Shown in pieces: positions 35,236 through 42,971 of a DNA stretch of 64,000 nucleotides. Source of the DNA: Clostridium sp. 1001271st1 H5. GTDB taxonomy: Bacteria; Bacillota; Clostridia; Lachnospirales; Lachnospiraceae. Within the stretch, counting starts at the first letter, position 1. Every line of letters starts with the position of its first letter. The notes under the pieces were generated by a model, which ran no database searches, was not told the origin of the DNA, and saw nothing but the letters and a program-made list of their open reading frames with translations. A program made the translations under genes and the position numbers. Location: the NCBI RefSeq assembly GCF_005845215.1, contig NZ_SPHO01000002.1:186001-250000 (forward strand). The letters run 5' to 3'.

Positions 35236-36720
35236 ATGAAAGACAAAAATCAGGTATTCGTGGTTTCATTAGTGATAACCATTATCATGGCAATATGGGC
35301 GGTTGCCTTTAATGCCAATTTTACAGTTGTATCAAATGCTGCATATTCATTTCTGACCAATAACTTTGGCTGGCTTTATCTCATGGCCATGACCGCATTT
35401 GTTATTTTCTCCATTGCCATTGCGTTCAGCAAATGGGGAAAGATTAAACTTGGACCAGATGATTCCAAGCCTGAATATTCCACCATATCCTGGTTTGCCA
35501 TGTTGTTTGGCGCCGGTATGGGTGTGGGACTGGTATTCTGGGGAATCTCTGAACCGCTGGCACATTTTTCAAATCCCATTCCGGGAATAGAGGCTGGTAC
35601 GGAAGCAGCCGCAAATTTTGCCATACGGTCCAGCTACATGCACTGGGGGCTGCATCCGTGGGCTAACTATTGTATCATCGGACTGGGTCTTGCCTATTTC
35701 CAGTTCCGCAAGGGAAAACCAGGACTTATCAGCTCCATTTTTGAACCCCTTATCGGTGAAAAGGGAATCAACGGATGGGTTGGAAAGACCATCGACGTAC
35801 TGGCAGTGTTCGCCACGGTAGCAGGCGTTGTTACCTCCCTTGGACTGGGCGTTATGCAGATTAATGCAGGCCTTAATTACCTGTTCGGCATTCCTACGAC
35901 CCTGGTGATTCAAATCATTATCATAGCGGTAATAAGCGTTATCTATATATGGTCTGCTGTTGACGGCATCAGCCGCGGCATCAAGATTATTTCCGACGCT
36001 AACTTATATATTGCCATTGGCCTGATTATCGTTACATTCCTGGTAGGGCCAAAGCTTGAGATTCTTAACAACCTGACAAACGGGCTGGGACAGTATCTGC
36101 AGAACTTCTTTGGAGACAGCCTTATGATTAACAATTACGGCGACAATACCTGGGTGGGAGCATGGAGAGTGTTCTACTGGGCATGGTGGATTGCATGGGC
36201 TCCATTTGTGGGTTCCTTCATTGCACGTATCTCCAAGGGCAGGACCATTCGGGAATTCATCGCAGGCGTGGTGCTGGCACCGGCCCTGGGTTCCATTCTC
36301 TGGTTTGCCATTATGGGAAGCCTGGGACTGCATCTGGGTATGGACGGCACACTTTCCGTTGCACAGATTGCGGATATCGCAAGCAAGCCTGAGACAGGAC
36401 TGTTCATTGTTATGGGCAAGTACCCTCTGGGAATGATTCTGTGCGTGGTATCTCTAGTGCTGTTATGCACATTTTTCATTACCTCGGCAAACTCCGGTAC
36501 CTTTGTGCTTGCCATGTTCTCATCCAAGGGTGACCTGAATCCGAAGAATGGAAGAAAGGTGCTGTGGGGCGTGGTACAGTCTCTTCTGGCTGTTGGCCTT
36601 CTGATTGCAGGAGGTTTGAAACCCCTTCAGACCATTTCCCTTGCAGCGGCATTCCCCTTTATATTCATCATGCTGTTTGCAGGGGCTGCCCTTGTAAAGG
36701 CCCTGATGAAAGAAAAATAG
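35236..36720 (+). CDS. BCCT family transporter (glycine betaine/choline/carnitine)
   Basis: 494 aa with 12 predicted membrane helices. The family signature WAWWIAWAPFVGSFIARISKGRTIREFI (about residues 314-341) includes the aromatic substrate box of helix 8. GAGMGVGLVFWGISEPLAH is the helix-3 glycine motif; GMGVG instead of GMGIG is compatible with sodium- or proton-coupled import. The position right after grdIH makes betaine import for reduction the likely role. aggagaagga precedes the ATG. Confidence 0.93.
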   Translation: MKDKNQVFVVSLVITIIMAIWAVAFNANFTVVSNAAYSFLTNNFGWLYLMAMTAFVIFSIAIAFSKWGKIKLGPDDSKPEYSTISWFAMLFGAGMGVGLVFWGISEPLAHFSNPIPGIEAGTEAAANFAIRSSYMHWGLHPWANYCIIGLGLAYFQFRKGKPGLISSIFEPLIGEKGINGWVGKTIDVLAVFATVAGVVTSLGLGVMQINAGLNYLFGIPTTLVIQIIIIAVISVIYIWSAVDGISRGIKIISDANLYIAIGLIIVTFLVGPKLEILNNLTNGLGQYLQNFFGDSLMINNYGDNTWVGAWRVFYWAWWIAWAPFVGSFIARISKGRTIREFIAGVVLAPALGSILWFAIMGSLGLHLGMDGTLSVAQIADIASKPETGLFIVMGKYPLGMILCVVSLVLLCTFFITSANSGTFVLAMFSSKGDLNPKNGRKVLWGVVQSLLAVGLLIAGGLKPLQTISLAAAFPFIFIMLFAGAALVKALMKEK

Positions 36721-36793
36721 TCAGAAAACAGTTATGTGTTAGGAAAAACAGATAAGGAATATGCGGGTGCAGAGCCCGCAGAGTAAAATTGGA

Positions 36794-36847
36794 TGTCCTG
36801 AAAGCAGCCTTATAATAAAAGGCAGGCTTTCAGGGCATTTTTGTTTT
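36794..36847 (+). terminator. Terminator after the BCCT gene
   Basis: TGTCCTGAAAGC-AG-CCTT-ATAATA-AAGG-CAG-GCTTTCAGGGCA, then TTTTTGTTTT. A long, well-paired hairpin with a U tract closes the betaine module. Confidence 0.9.
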
Positions 36848-36898
36848 CGGGGGTGAAGGACTTCAGAAGCATTGGTAGAATATTAAATAAGGAAGGAA

Positions 36899-36927
36899 TT
36901 GACATTTTGGTTAGTGGATGCTAATCT
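36899..36927 (+). promoter_or_regulatory. Promoter of the HMA-domain gene
   Basis: TTGACA, 17 bp, TAATCT, 66 bp before the ATG. The -35 is perfect and the -10 weaker. The 36721-36992 gap otherwise holds only the preceding terminator. Confidence 0.5.
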
Positions 36928-36992
36928 TATCATATAAACAGATAAATGGGTACAATGGTAATAATGCAGATGAGTAAAAGGGAGATGAAATT

Positions 36993-37379
36993 ATGTCAAC
37001 AGCCATTATATGTACAGTCCTGATTGTCATTGCAATCATCGGAATCAAGAGCTACACCAAAAAACTTACCTCCGGGTGCTGCGGCTCTTCTTCCCAGCCA
37101 TCGGTGAAAAAAATCAAGGTAAAGGATAAGGATAAATCCCACTATCCTTATACCCGGATTCTCAAGGTGGACGGTATGTCCTGCGGCAATTGCGCCAGCC
37201 ATGTGGAAAATGCCCTCAACAGCCTGGAGGGAGTATGGGCCCAGGCGGACCTGGAAAAAGGCGAGGCCCTGGTGCGGATGAAGCAGGAATATGAAAACAA
37301 TGAGCTTAAACAGGCTGTTAAGGACGCGGGATATGTGGTCTATAAAATAGAAGAAAGTCCTGTGTGTTCAAACAGGTAA
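36993..37379 (+). CDS. Membrane-anchored heavy-metal-associated (HMA) domain protein
   Basis: 128 aa. One N-terminal membrane helix (TAIICTVLIVIAIIGI), a Cys pair next to the membrane (GCCGSSS), a basic linker, then an HMA fold (about 53-120) with the metal motif GMSCGNCASHVE. Likely a membrane-tethered copper or other soft-metal carrier. No P-type ATPase or repressor is adjacent, which is unusual. Its last 40 bp overlap the 3' end of the convergent citXG gene. Confidence 0.88.
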   Translation: MSTAIICTVLIVIAIIGIKSYTKKLTSGCCGSSSQPSVKKIKVKDKDKSHYPYTRILKVDGMSCGNCASHVENALNSLEGVWAQADLEKGEALVRMKQEYENNELKQAVKDAGYVVYKIEESPVCSNR

Positions 37380-38746
37380 ATGAAGAAGGTAAGGGCCAGC
37401 AGGTCGGCGCTGCCTCCGGGGCTTATGTTGGATTTTATAAATTCCGCATCCAGTGATTCGATATAAGGAATCGGGTCTGCGTCTGCAAATGCCGGGTCGT
37501 TTAGCTTGCCGCGAAGGGCGGCCTGTATTTCCTTCATGGCCTCATAGGAGGAACGGTTGACAATATTGGTGTCCTCAGAATAGGCCATGATGTACAACAG
37601 GGTCATGGCTCCCGCATCGTTGAGGGAGAGTCCCCTGCCCACATGGTGCTTCAGTACGGGAAGCGCTACCTTAAGTACGGTATGGTAACCGGACAGGGCC
37701 TCGCCCCTTGCGCCTTTCATACCGTACAGGGCGTATAGCCGTTCTCCGTTTGTACGGGCGTTTTCAGCAGTCACATGATTAAAATCCTCAAGCACGTCCG
37801 CCACCAGCTTCTGGTTTATCTCCAGAAGGGCATCCGGGGAGTATGGAATATGGTTGGCATACATGTATCCCAGGGAGCCGTTCATGATGGCCAGGGAAAA
37901 TATAAGTCCCTTATGTGTGTTTACCTGGTTGGTGGCCCGGAACATGGTTTCCTCGGCCTGGATTCCCAGGGAACGGAGTCTGGAAAAGATGCGGGAAAAT
38001 GGTTCGTGTCCGTTTTCAATGCCGCACAGGGCAAATTTTTCAAAGTAGTGATTCAGAGAAACAGCGCTGGCCTCAAAGGTAAAGATGTCCATATCCTTAT
38101 GGGCTCCCGTATTGTTCCGGTCCACCAGCCCTGGCTTGGGAGTGACACTGACTTCATATAAAAGAGCCTGCATGGACAGGGAGGACAGCCTCTTGGCATG
38201 CTGTTCAGCAAAATAGCTGCTCATAATCCTGCATTCCTGTTCCAGAAGCTCCTTTACGGAGTGGGTTCTGGCACGGCTGCACACAAATGCATCCTGGTTG
38301 CAGATAAGACATTTCCGGCCGGAAAAACCCAGGTCTGTCCTGGATATTTTCATACCGTCTGTCTGAATCACATCAATGTCAAACAGCCTGCCAAAAGCAA
38401 CAGAGTCTTCTAACAAACAGAGGATTTCTTTCACAAACCGTACATCCCCGTCTACCACCCAGAAATACTCATGCCCTGTATGGGATGTGACGGTATGGGT
38501 TGCAAGGATGGGGATTTTCCATGCATGGCACTGGGTTTCTATGAGACGGATGCCCTCATGAAAGGTCCGCAGAGCCAGGGGAAAAACCTTGACGGGTCCT
38601 ACTATGTTCAGGGTAAAGGAGATTACAGGCAGGTGATATTGGGACAGAAGCATTCTCTGGATATCCTGCCGGTGTTCCCTGGCGTCCAGCATGTCTTCAA
38701 GTGAAACCTCCCTGCCTGTGACCAGGGTTGAAAGATTGATGTTCAT
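37340..38746 (-). CDS. citXG: CitX-CitG fusion (citrate lyase prosthetic group synthesis and transfer)
   Basis: 468 aa from the ATG at 38746 (CAGGAGG upstream on the minus strand). Residues 1-175 are CitX, which attaches phosphoribosyl-dephospho-CoA to the acyl-carrier subunit (LSQYHLPVISFTLNIVGPVK; GRKCLICNQDAFVCSRARTHS). Residues 180-468 are CitG, which makes the triphosphoribosyl-dephospho-CoA precursor (SVTPKPGLVDRNNTGAHKDMD; TNQVNTHKGLIFS; SPGGSADLLALTFF). It activates the citrate lyase whose alpha subunit ends at 495. It stands alone here, away from the lyase operon. Confidence 0.92.
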   Translation of the reverse strand: MNINLSTLVTGREVSLEDMLDAREHRQDIQRMLLSQYHLPVISFTLNIVGPVKVFPLALRTFHEGIRLIETQCHAWKIPILATHTVTSHTGHEYFWVVDGDVRFVKEILCLLEDSVAFGRLFDIDVIQTDGMKISRTDLGFSGRKCLICNQDAFVCSRARTHSVKELLEQECRIMSSYFAEQHAKRLSSLSMQALLYEVSVTPKPGLVDRNNTGAHKDMDIFTFEASAVSLNHYFEKFALCGIENGHEPFSRIFSRLRSLGIQAEETMFRATNQVNTHKGLIFSLAIMNGSLGYMYANHIPYSPDALLEINQKLVADVLEDFNHVTAENARTNGERLYALYGMKGARGEALSGYHTVLKVALPVLKHHVGRGLSLNDAGAMTLLYIMAYSEDTNIVNRSSYEAMKEIQAALRGKLNDPAFADADPIPYIESLDAEFIKSNISPGGSADLLALTFFIYLFEHTGLSSIL

Positions 38747-38916
38747 GTGCAGCCTCCTGTGATTGGTATGTCGGTTTGATACCATTGTATCCGGTAATAG
38801 GAAAAAACACAAGGCAGGGAGGACGGTTGTTTCCCGGGACGTTTTTCAGGCTGTTTTCCGGGCGGCGGCTTTCATGGTGGTTGTCTTAACATCCGGGGAA
38901 GTGTATAATGGGGGAA

Positions 38917-38981
38917 ATAATGACAATGAAGGATATAATGGCATTGAGGGATATAATGGCAATGAGGAAAATAACGACAGG
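38917..38981 (+). repeat. Degenerate 18-bp tandem repeat before the cyclo-ligase gene
   Basis: About three and a half units of the type AATGRCAWTGARGGATAT (unit starts near 38918, 38936, 38954 and 38972) lie in the leader. A shadow frame across it would encode N-G-x-E-G-Y repeats. They may affect leader structure or expression. Confidence 0.6.
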
Positions 38982-38995
38982 GAGGGGAAACATCC

Positions 38996-39613
38996 ATGGC
39001 TTCAGAAGCGTTTAAAACACCGGAGGACCAGAAGAAAGCACTGCGTCATGAAATAAAAGAGGCGGTTGCAGCACTGGATGAGGGTTATACAAGGGAGGCG
39101 GACACCAGGATATTCCGGTATGTGACCGGTCTGCCGGAATTTGAGCAGGCGGGAACCCTGTTCTGCTTTGTGGGAACCAGCGGGGAGATAGATACAGCCC
39201 CCATATTGGAGGAGGCTTTAAGACTGGGGAAACGGGTGGGTGTTCCACGGTGCATTGCCAGAGGCGTCATGGAGGTGGGGGAAATCAGAAGCCTTCAGGA
39301 TTTGGAGCCGGGAAAGTACGGCATCCTGGAACCGGGGGTCCATGCCCCGGTCATACAGCCGGAGGAAATCAGCCTGGCTATTGTGCCGTGCATGTCATGC
39401 AGCCATGACGGCAGGCGTCTGGGGTACGGCGGCGGTTACTATGACCGCTATCTGGACAGGACCCGGGCCGCGAAGGCTGTCATATGCAGGGAACGGGTCA
39501 TGCGCCACGATATACCGGTGGAGCCCCACGACCAGATAATGGATATGGTGATATCCGAAGATGGAGTCAGGCGCCTGGGGTCAGATGCCTGCCGGACCCT
39601 GACAGAGTCATAG
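38996..39613 (+). CDS. 5-formyltetrahydrofolate cyclo-ligase
   Basis: 205 aa, normal size. It converts 5-formyl-THF to 5,10-methenyl-THF using ATP. Motifs seen: ALRHEIKEAVAALDE (N-terminal basic), LFCFVGTSGEIDTAPILEEAL, VPRCIARGVMEVGEI, GKYGILEP and the substrate/metal loop GRRLGYGGGYYDRYL. ggaggggaa precedes the ATG. Monocistronic or followed by the DUF3788 gene. Confidence 0.95.
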   Translation: MASEAFKTPEDQKKALRHEIKEAVAALDEGYTREADTRIFRYVTGLPEFEQAGTLFCFVGTSGEIDTAPILEEALRLGKRVGVPRCIARGVMEVGEIRSLQDLEPGKYGILEPGVHAPVIQPEEISLAIVPCMSCSHDGRRLGYGGGYYDRYLDRTRAAKAVICRERVMRHDIPVEPHDQIMDMVISEDGVRRLGSDACRTLTES

Positions 39614-39755
39614 GCGTATCTGCCGGATGCCGGAAAACATGACATGCAGATGTCATGTTATAGATGGTATAATCCTGGAATGACAGTTGTGTGATACAGC
39701 GGTATACCGCACCGGGCAGGCAGAGGCGCGGGCGTGATGAAAAGGAGGTACGGCA

Positions 39756-40190
39756 ATGACGTGGATGGAGGTGTACCCAGCTCACAGGCAGCCGGATATG
39801 GAGCAAATCGGAGAGTATATAGCCAATCCCTGCTGGCAGCAGCTTTTGGACTGGCTGGAGGAAACCTTTCATCTCTCCCCCAGGATTGAATACAGCAGAT
39901 GTTCCATGCAGGGCGGATGGAATGTAAAGTATAAGAAGGGGTCCAGGGCGGTTTGTACATTGTATCCGGAAGAAGGGTATTTTATCTGCATGGTTTCCAT
40001 TGGGGCAAAGGAAGCCCCGGAGGCGGAGCTGGCGCTGAATGGCTGTACTGCGTATGTCCGTCAGTTGTATCATGATACCACTCCGTTTAATGGGGGAAGG
40101 TGGCTGATGATTGAGGTAAGGGACAGGGATGTGCTGGAGGATGTGAAGGAACTGATTGGAATCCGGATGAGGAAGAAGCGGGCTGTTTAA
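39756..40190 (+). CDS. DUF3788 domain protein
   Basis: 144 aa, AAGGAGG 7 bp before ATG. The pattern WQQLLDWLEETFHLSPRIEYSRCSMQGGWNVKYKKGSRAVCTLYPEEGYFICMVSIG is characteristic of DUF3788, small globular proteins of unknown function. There is no signal or membrane segment. A terminator follows. Confidence 0.85.
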   Translation: MTWMEVYPAHRQPDMEQIGEYIANPCWQQLLDWLEETFHLSPRIEYSRCSMQGGWNVKYKKGSRAVCTLYPEEGYFICMVSIGAKEAPEAELALNGCTAYVRQLYHDTTPFNGGRWLMIEVRDRDVLEDVKELIGIRMRKKRAV

Positions 40191-40223
40191 AAATCATCTG
40201 CAGCAGCAACGGCTGCAACAGCA

Positions 40224-40263
40224 GGAAGAGGAGGGACATAAATCCCCCCTCTTCCTTATTTTT
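40224..40263 (+). terminator. Terminator after the DUF3788 gene
   Basis: GGAAGAGGAGGGA / TCCCCCCTCTTCC with a short ATA-containing loop, followed by TTATTTTT. Confidence 0.85.
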
Positions 40264-40266
40264 GTC

Positions 40267-40317
40267 TTGACAATCCGTTCATTGCAACGTATGATGAATA
40301 TATTAATTGGATTAATT
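40267..40317 (+). promoter_or_regulatory. ROK gene promoter and operator
   Basis: TTGACA, 17 bp, TATGAT (40290-40295), followed at the expected start of transcription by ATTAATTGGATTAATT (40302-40317). The reverse complement of this 16-mer occurs at 41740-41755. A second element, CAATTAATGAATA (40327-40339), also recurs at 41748-41760. This points to autoregulation by the ROK repressor. Confidence 0.75.
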
Positions 40318-40349
40318 CATTAAAATCAATTAATGAATAGGGAGAGTGT

Positions 40350-41561
40350 ATGAACAGAAGCATAAGGGGTTTTAATCAGGAGAATATACAGGACATGAAC
40401 CGGACGCTGCTCCTTAACCTTCTCAGGAAGGAAGGAATTTGTGCAAGAGCCCATCTGGCCAATCTGTCCCAGTTAAAACAGGCAACAGTGACTAACATTG
40501 TCAGCGATTTTATTGACTGGGGACTGGTGAAGGAGGTCGGCTTTTTAGTTGGGAATAAGGGACGCAGGTCCATAGGCATTTCCATTAATAACGATGATTT
40601 TGGGGTTTTGGCCATAAGGCTGGCCAGAAAAAATTATACGGTAGGAATTTTCAACCTGTCCGGGAATCTGCTGGATAAGAAGCGGGTGGAGCTGGATGTG
40701 AACCAGCCTCCAAGGATAACCTTTGAGGCCATAATCGATGCAGCCGGAAAGCTCATCAGGTCGCCTGAACCAAGGAAAATCATAGCCATAGGCATGGCCA
40801 TACCAGGCCCTTACAGTGAGAAAAGAGGGCGTATTGAACTGATGACAGGCGTCCTTGGATGGAATGAGATTCCGATTCAGGAAAAGCTTCGGGACATTTT
40901 CAGAATACCGGTATTTCTGGAGCAGGATGCAAATGCAGGCGCCCTGGCCCAGTACTGGCATAATGATGAGGACTATAAAAACGGAGTTGTGGTATATATT
41001 GCAGTCGGCCAGGGCGTGGGCGCCGGTATCATCAACAACGGTGAACTGCTCAAGGGCTGCATCGGGGTTGCAGGGGAGGTGGGGCACACCTCGGTCTGCT
41101 ACAATGGTCCCAGATGCGCATGCGGCAACTACGGGTGTCTGGAGAATTACTGCTCTTCCATTGCCTTTACCAAGGAGGTTAACCGCGTACTAAAGCCTGA
41201 GACGGAATATAATTTCCGGCAGGTGTCCCAGCTCTTAAAGGACGGCAGCCAGGAGGTTATGGAGATTTTCCTGGATGCCTGTGATAAACTTTCCGTTGGA
41301 ATCGTAAATATTATCAACAGTTTCAATCCATCGGTCATTGTAATAGGAGATGAGATGTCCCATATCCTTCCGTCGGTTATGCTGGAAAGGGTTAAAAGCA
41401 GGGTAAAGGAGAGGGTGCTGCCGGAGATTTATGCCAACATGGATATAACCATGAGTGTGGTGAGCAATGATTCCATGGCCCATGGGGCGGCCATTGTGGC
41501 GATAAATGATATTTTCAATCATCCCTTAACCTATTTTGAGAGCAGACAAAAGAACGATTGA
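40350..41561 (+). CDS. ROK family transcriptional repressor
   Basis: 403 aa. An N-terminal winged helix (LLNLLRKEGICARAHLANLSQLKQATVTNIVSDFIDWGLV, about residues 19-58) is joined to a sugar-kinase-like domain with AIGMAIPGP, EQDANAGALAQYW, AVGQGVGAGIINNGEL and the zinc motif GEVGHTSVCYNGPRCACGNYGCLENY. As in XylR/NagC-type ROK proteins, sugar binding should release DNA. It is divergent in function from glcK at 15503. The same operator sits before this gene and before the downstream ABC operon. Confidence 0.93.
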   Translation: MNRSIRGFNQENIQDMNRTLLLNLLRKEGICARAHLANLSQLKQATVTNIVSDFIDWGLVKEVGFLVGNKGRRSIGISINNDDFGVLAIRLARKNYTVGIFNLSGNLLDKKRVELDVNQPPRITFEAIIDAAGKLIRSPEPRKIIAIGMAIPGPYSEKRGRIELMTGVLGWNEIPIQEKLRDIFRIPVFLEQDANAGALAQYWHNDEDYKNGVVVYIAVGQGVGAGIINNGELLKGCIGVAGEVGHTSVCYNGPRCACGNYGCLENYCSSIAFTKEVNRVLKPETEYNFRQVSQLLKDGSQEVMEIFLDACDKLSVGIVNIINSFNPSVIVIGDEMSHILPSVMLERVKSRVKERVLPEIYANMDITMSVVSNDSMAHGAAIVAINDIFNHPLTYFESRQKND

Positions 41562-41600
41562 GACAGGTATAAGAAGGCAATACAAAAGAAAGTCATATTT

Positions 41601-41647
41601 ACAAGGCTGTGGTTTGTCAAAGTGCACAAACCACAGCCTTGTTTTTG
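41601..41647 (+). terminator. Terminator after the ROK gene
   Basis: ACAAGGCTGTGGTTTGT / ACAAACCACAGCCTTGT, a perfect 17-bp stem with an 8-nt loop, then TTTTG. It insulates the ROK gene from the ABC operon. Confidence 0.92.
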
Positions 41648-41696
41648 TGCAAAATATCAAATAATGAAAATGAAATACTGCATTTTTAAAAACTTA

Positions 41697-41755
41697 TTGA
41701 CAAAACATTCAATTTGTTGTAATATAAAGTCAACTTATTAATTAATCCAATTAAT
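41697..41755 (+). promoter_or_regulatory. Sugar operon promoter and ROK operator
   Basis: TTGACA, 17 bp, TAATAT (41720-41725), with the operator AATTAATCCAATTAAT (41740-41755) about 14 bp further on. It is the inverted copy of the site before the ROK gene and has similar geometry. Confidence 0.75.
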
Positions 41756-41796
41756 GAATATATTCAAAAAATGATTATCTTGGAGGAGGAAAAGTC

Positions 41797-42846
41797 ATGA
41801 AGAAAACATTAGCAGTTGTTCTTGCAGCCATGATGGCAGCCAGCCTGACAGCATGCGGAGGTTCTGCAGCCAAGGATACCACGGCTGCCGCCGCAGAAGC
41901 TCCGGCAGCAGAAAGCACAGCAGAAAAAACCAGTGAGGACGCAGGGGCGGCCGAAACGGAAAAAACAGCAGAAAAGGCAGAGAAAAAGCAATATAAATTT
42001 GGCTTTACGGAGATGAGCGCCGGTTCTTTCTTTGATGCCTGTTACGGCGGCGTTGAGGAAGTGGTCAAGGCCAACGGGGACGAGGTTGTCCATGTGGAAG
42101 GAAAAGCCGACAGTGCTTACCAGCTGGGCGTAATCGAAGATTTTATTTCGCAGGGATGCGACCTGGTGTTCTACAACCCGTCAGATGCAGCGGCATCGGC
42201 AGCAGCAGTGAAGGCCCTTAATGATGCGGGTATTCCCATTGTAAACTTCGACTCAGCTGTCAGCGACCTTTCCAAGGTGAACTGCTTTGTGGTAAGCGAC
42301 AGCTATTCCTGCGGTCAGATTGCAGGCGAGGAATTGGTTAAGAATCATCCTGAAGGCGGAAAAGTGGCTGTATTGGATTTCCCTGCATCGGCAGCAGCAG
42401 CGGACAGGGCCAAGGGATTTGTGGACACAGTGACAGCCGACGGTTTATTCGAGGTAGTGGCCCAGATGGATGCAGGGGCAAAGCCTGAGAAAGGCCTGAC
42501 CGTGATGCAGGATTTACTGCAGGCCCACAGTGACCTGACGGCCGTGTTCTGTATTAATGACGAGTGTGCCCAGGGCGCCTATTCTGCCATCACAACAGCA
42601 GGCGACAAGATTGAGATTTATAGTGTCAATGCAGGACCTGAGGCAAAGGCAGCCATGACAAAAGACGGCGTGGACGGCATTTGGAAGTGTACTGCTGCCC
42701 AGAGCCCAATCGGCATAGGACAAAAGAGTGCAGAGGTTGCGTATCAGATTTTAAATGGCGAATCTTATGAGTCTGAGATTAAGATTCCATCCTTTGCTGT
42801 AACACCTGAGAATATTGAGCAGTATAACAAGACGGACTGGCAGTAA
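41797..42846 (+). CDS. Sugar ABC transporter substrate-binding lipoprotein (RbsB-like)
   Basis: 349 aa. A lipoprotein signal (LAAMMAASLTACGGS, lipid-anchored Cys about residue 20) and an Ala/Glu/Thr-rich linker precede a periplasmic-binding-protein type 1 domain: FTEMSAGSFFDACYGGVEE, VEGKADSAYQLGVIEDFISQGCD, NFDSAVSD, VLDFPASAAAADRAKGFVDTV, VFCINDECAQGAYSAI. It captures a sugar outside the cell for the ATPase and permease encoded next. ggaggagg precedes the ATG. Confidence 0.93.
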   Translation: MKKTLAVVLAAMMAASLTACGGSAAKDTTAAAAEAPAAESTAEKTSEDAGAAETEKTAEKAEKKQYKFGFTEMSAGSFFDACYGGVEEVVKANGDEVVHVEGKADSAYQLGVIEDFISQGCDLVFYNPSDAAASAAAVKALNDAGIPIVNFDSAVSDLSKVNCFVVSDSYSCGQIAGEELVKNHPEGGKVAVLDFPASAAAADRAKGFVDTVTADGLFEVVAQMDAGAKPEKGLTVMQDLLQAHSDLTAVFCINDECAQGAYSAITTAGDKIEIYSVNAGPEAKAAMTKDGVDGIWKCTAAQSPIGIGQKSAEVAYQILNGESYESEIKIPSFAVTPENIEQYNKTDWQ

Positions 42847-42897
42847 GCAGGAGGAGGCATTAGATGCTGTATTGGCAGGAACGTGACAGTACAGCAT

Positions 42898-42946
42898 CGG
42901 CCCGGAGCGTTCTGAGGAGCGCTTCGGGCCGGCCTCCCTTTATTTT
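42898..42946 (+). terminator. Attenuating hairpin between binding-protein and ATPase genes
   Basis: CGGCCCGGAGCG / CGCTTCGGGCCG with a GC-rich stem (one mismatch) then CCTCCCTTTATTTTA. Just upstream, GATGCTGTA and TACAGCATC (42863-42899) form a second, mutually exclusive hairpin. This probably reduces readthrough so that the binding protein is made in excess. Confidence 0.55.
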
Positions 42947-42971
42947 ATAGTACGAAGAGAGCGGGGTGCCA

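Noticed and set aside
38763..39056. 97-aa repeat protein frame before the cyclo-ligase
   Set aside because: Most of the frame is the 18-bp repeat leader, it overlaps the cyclo-ligase start out of frame and has no ribosome site.
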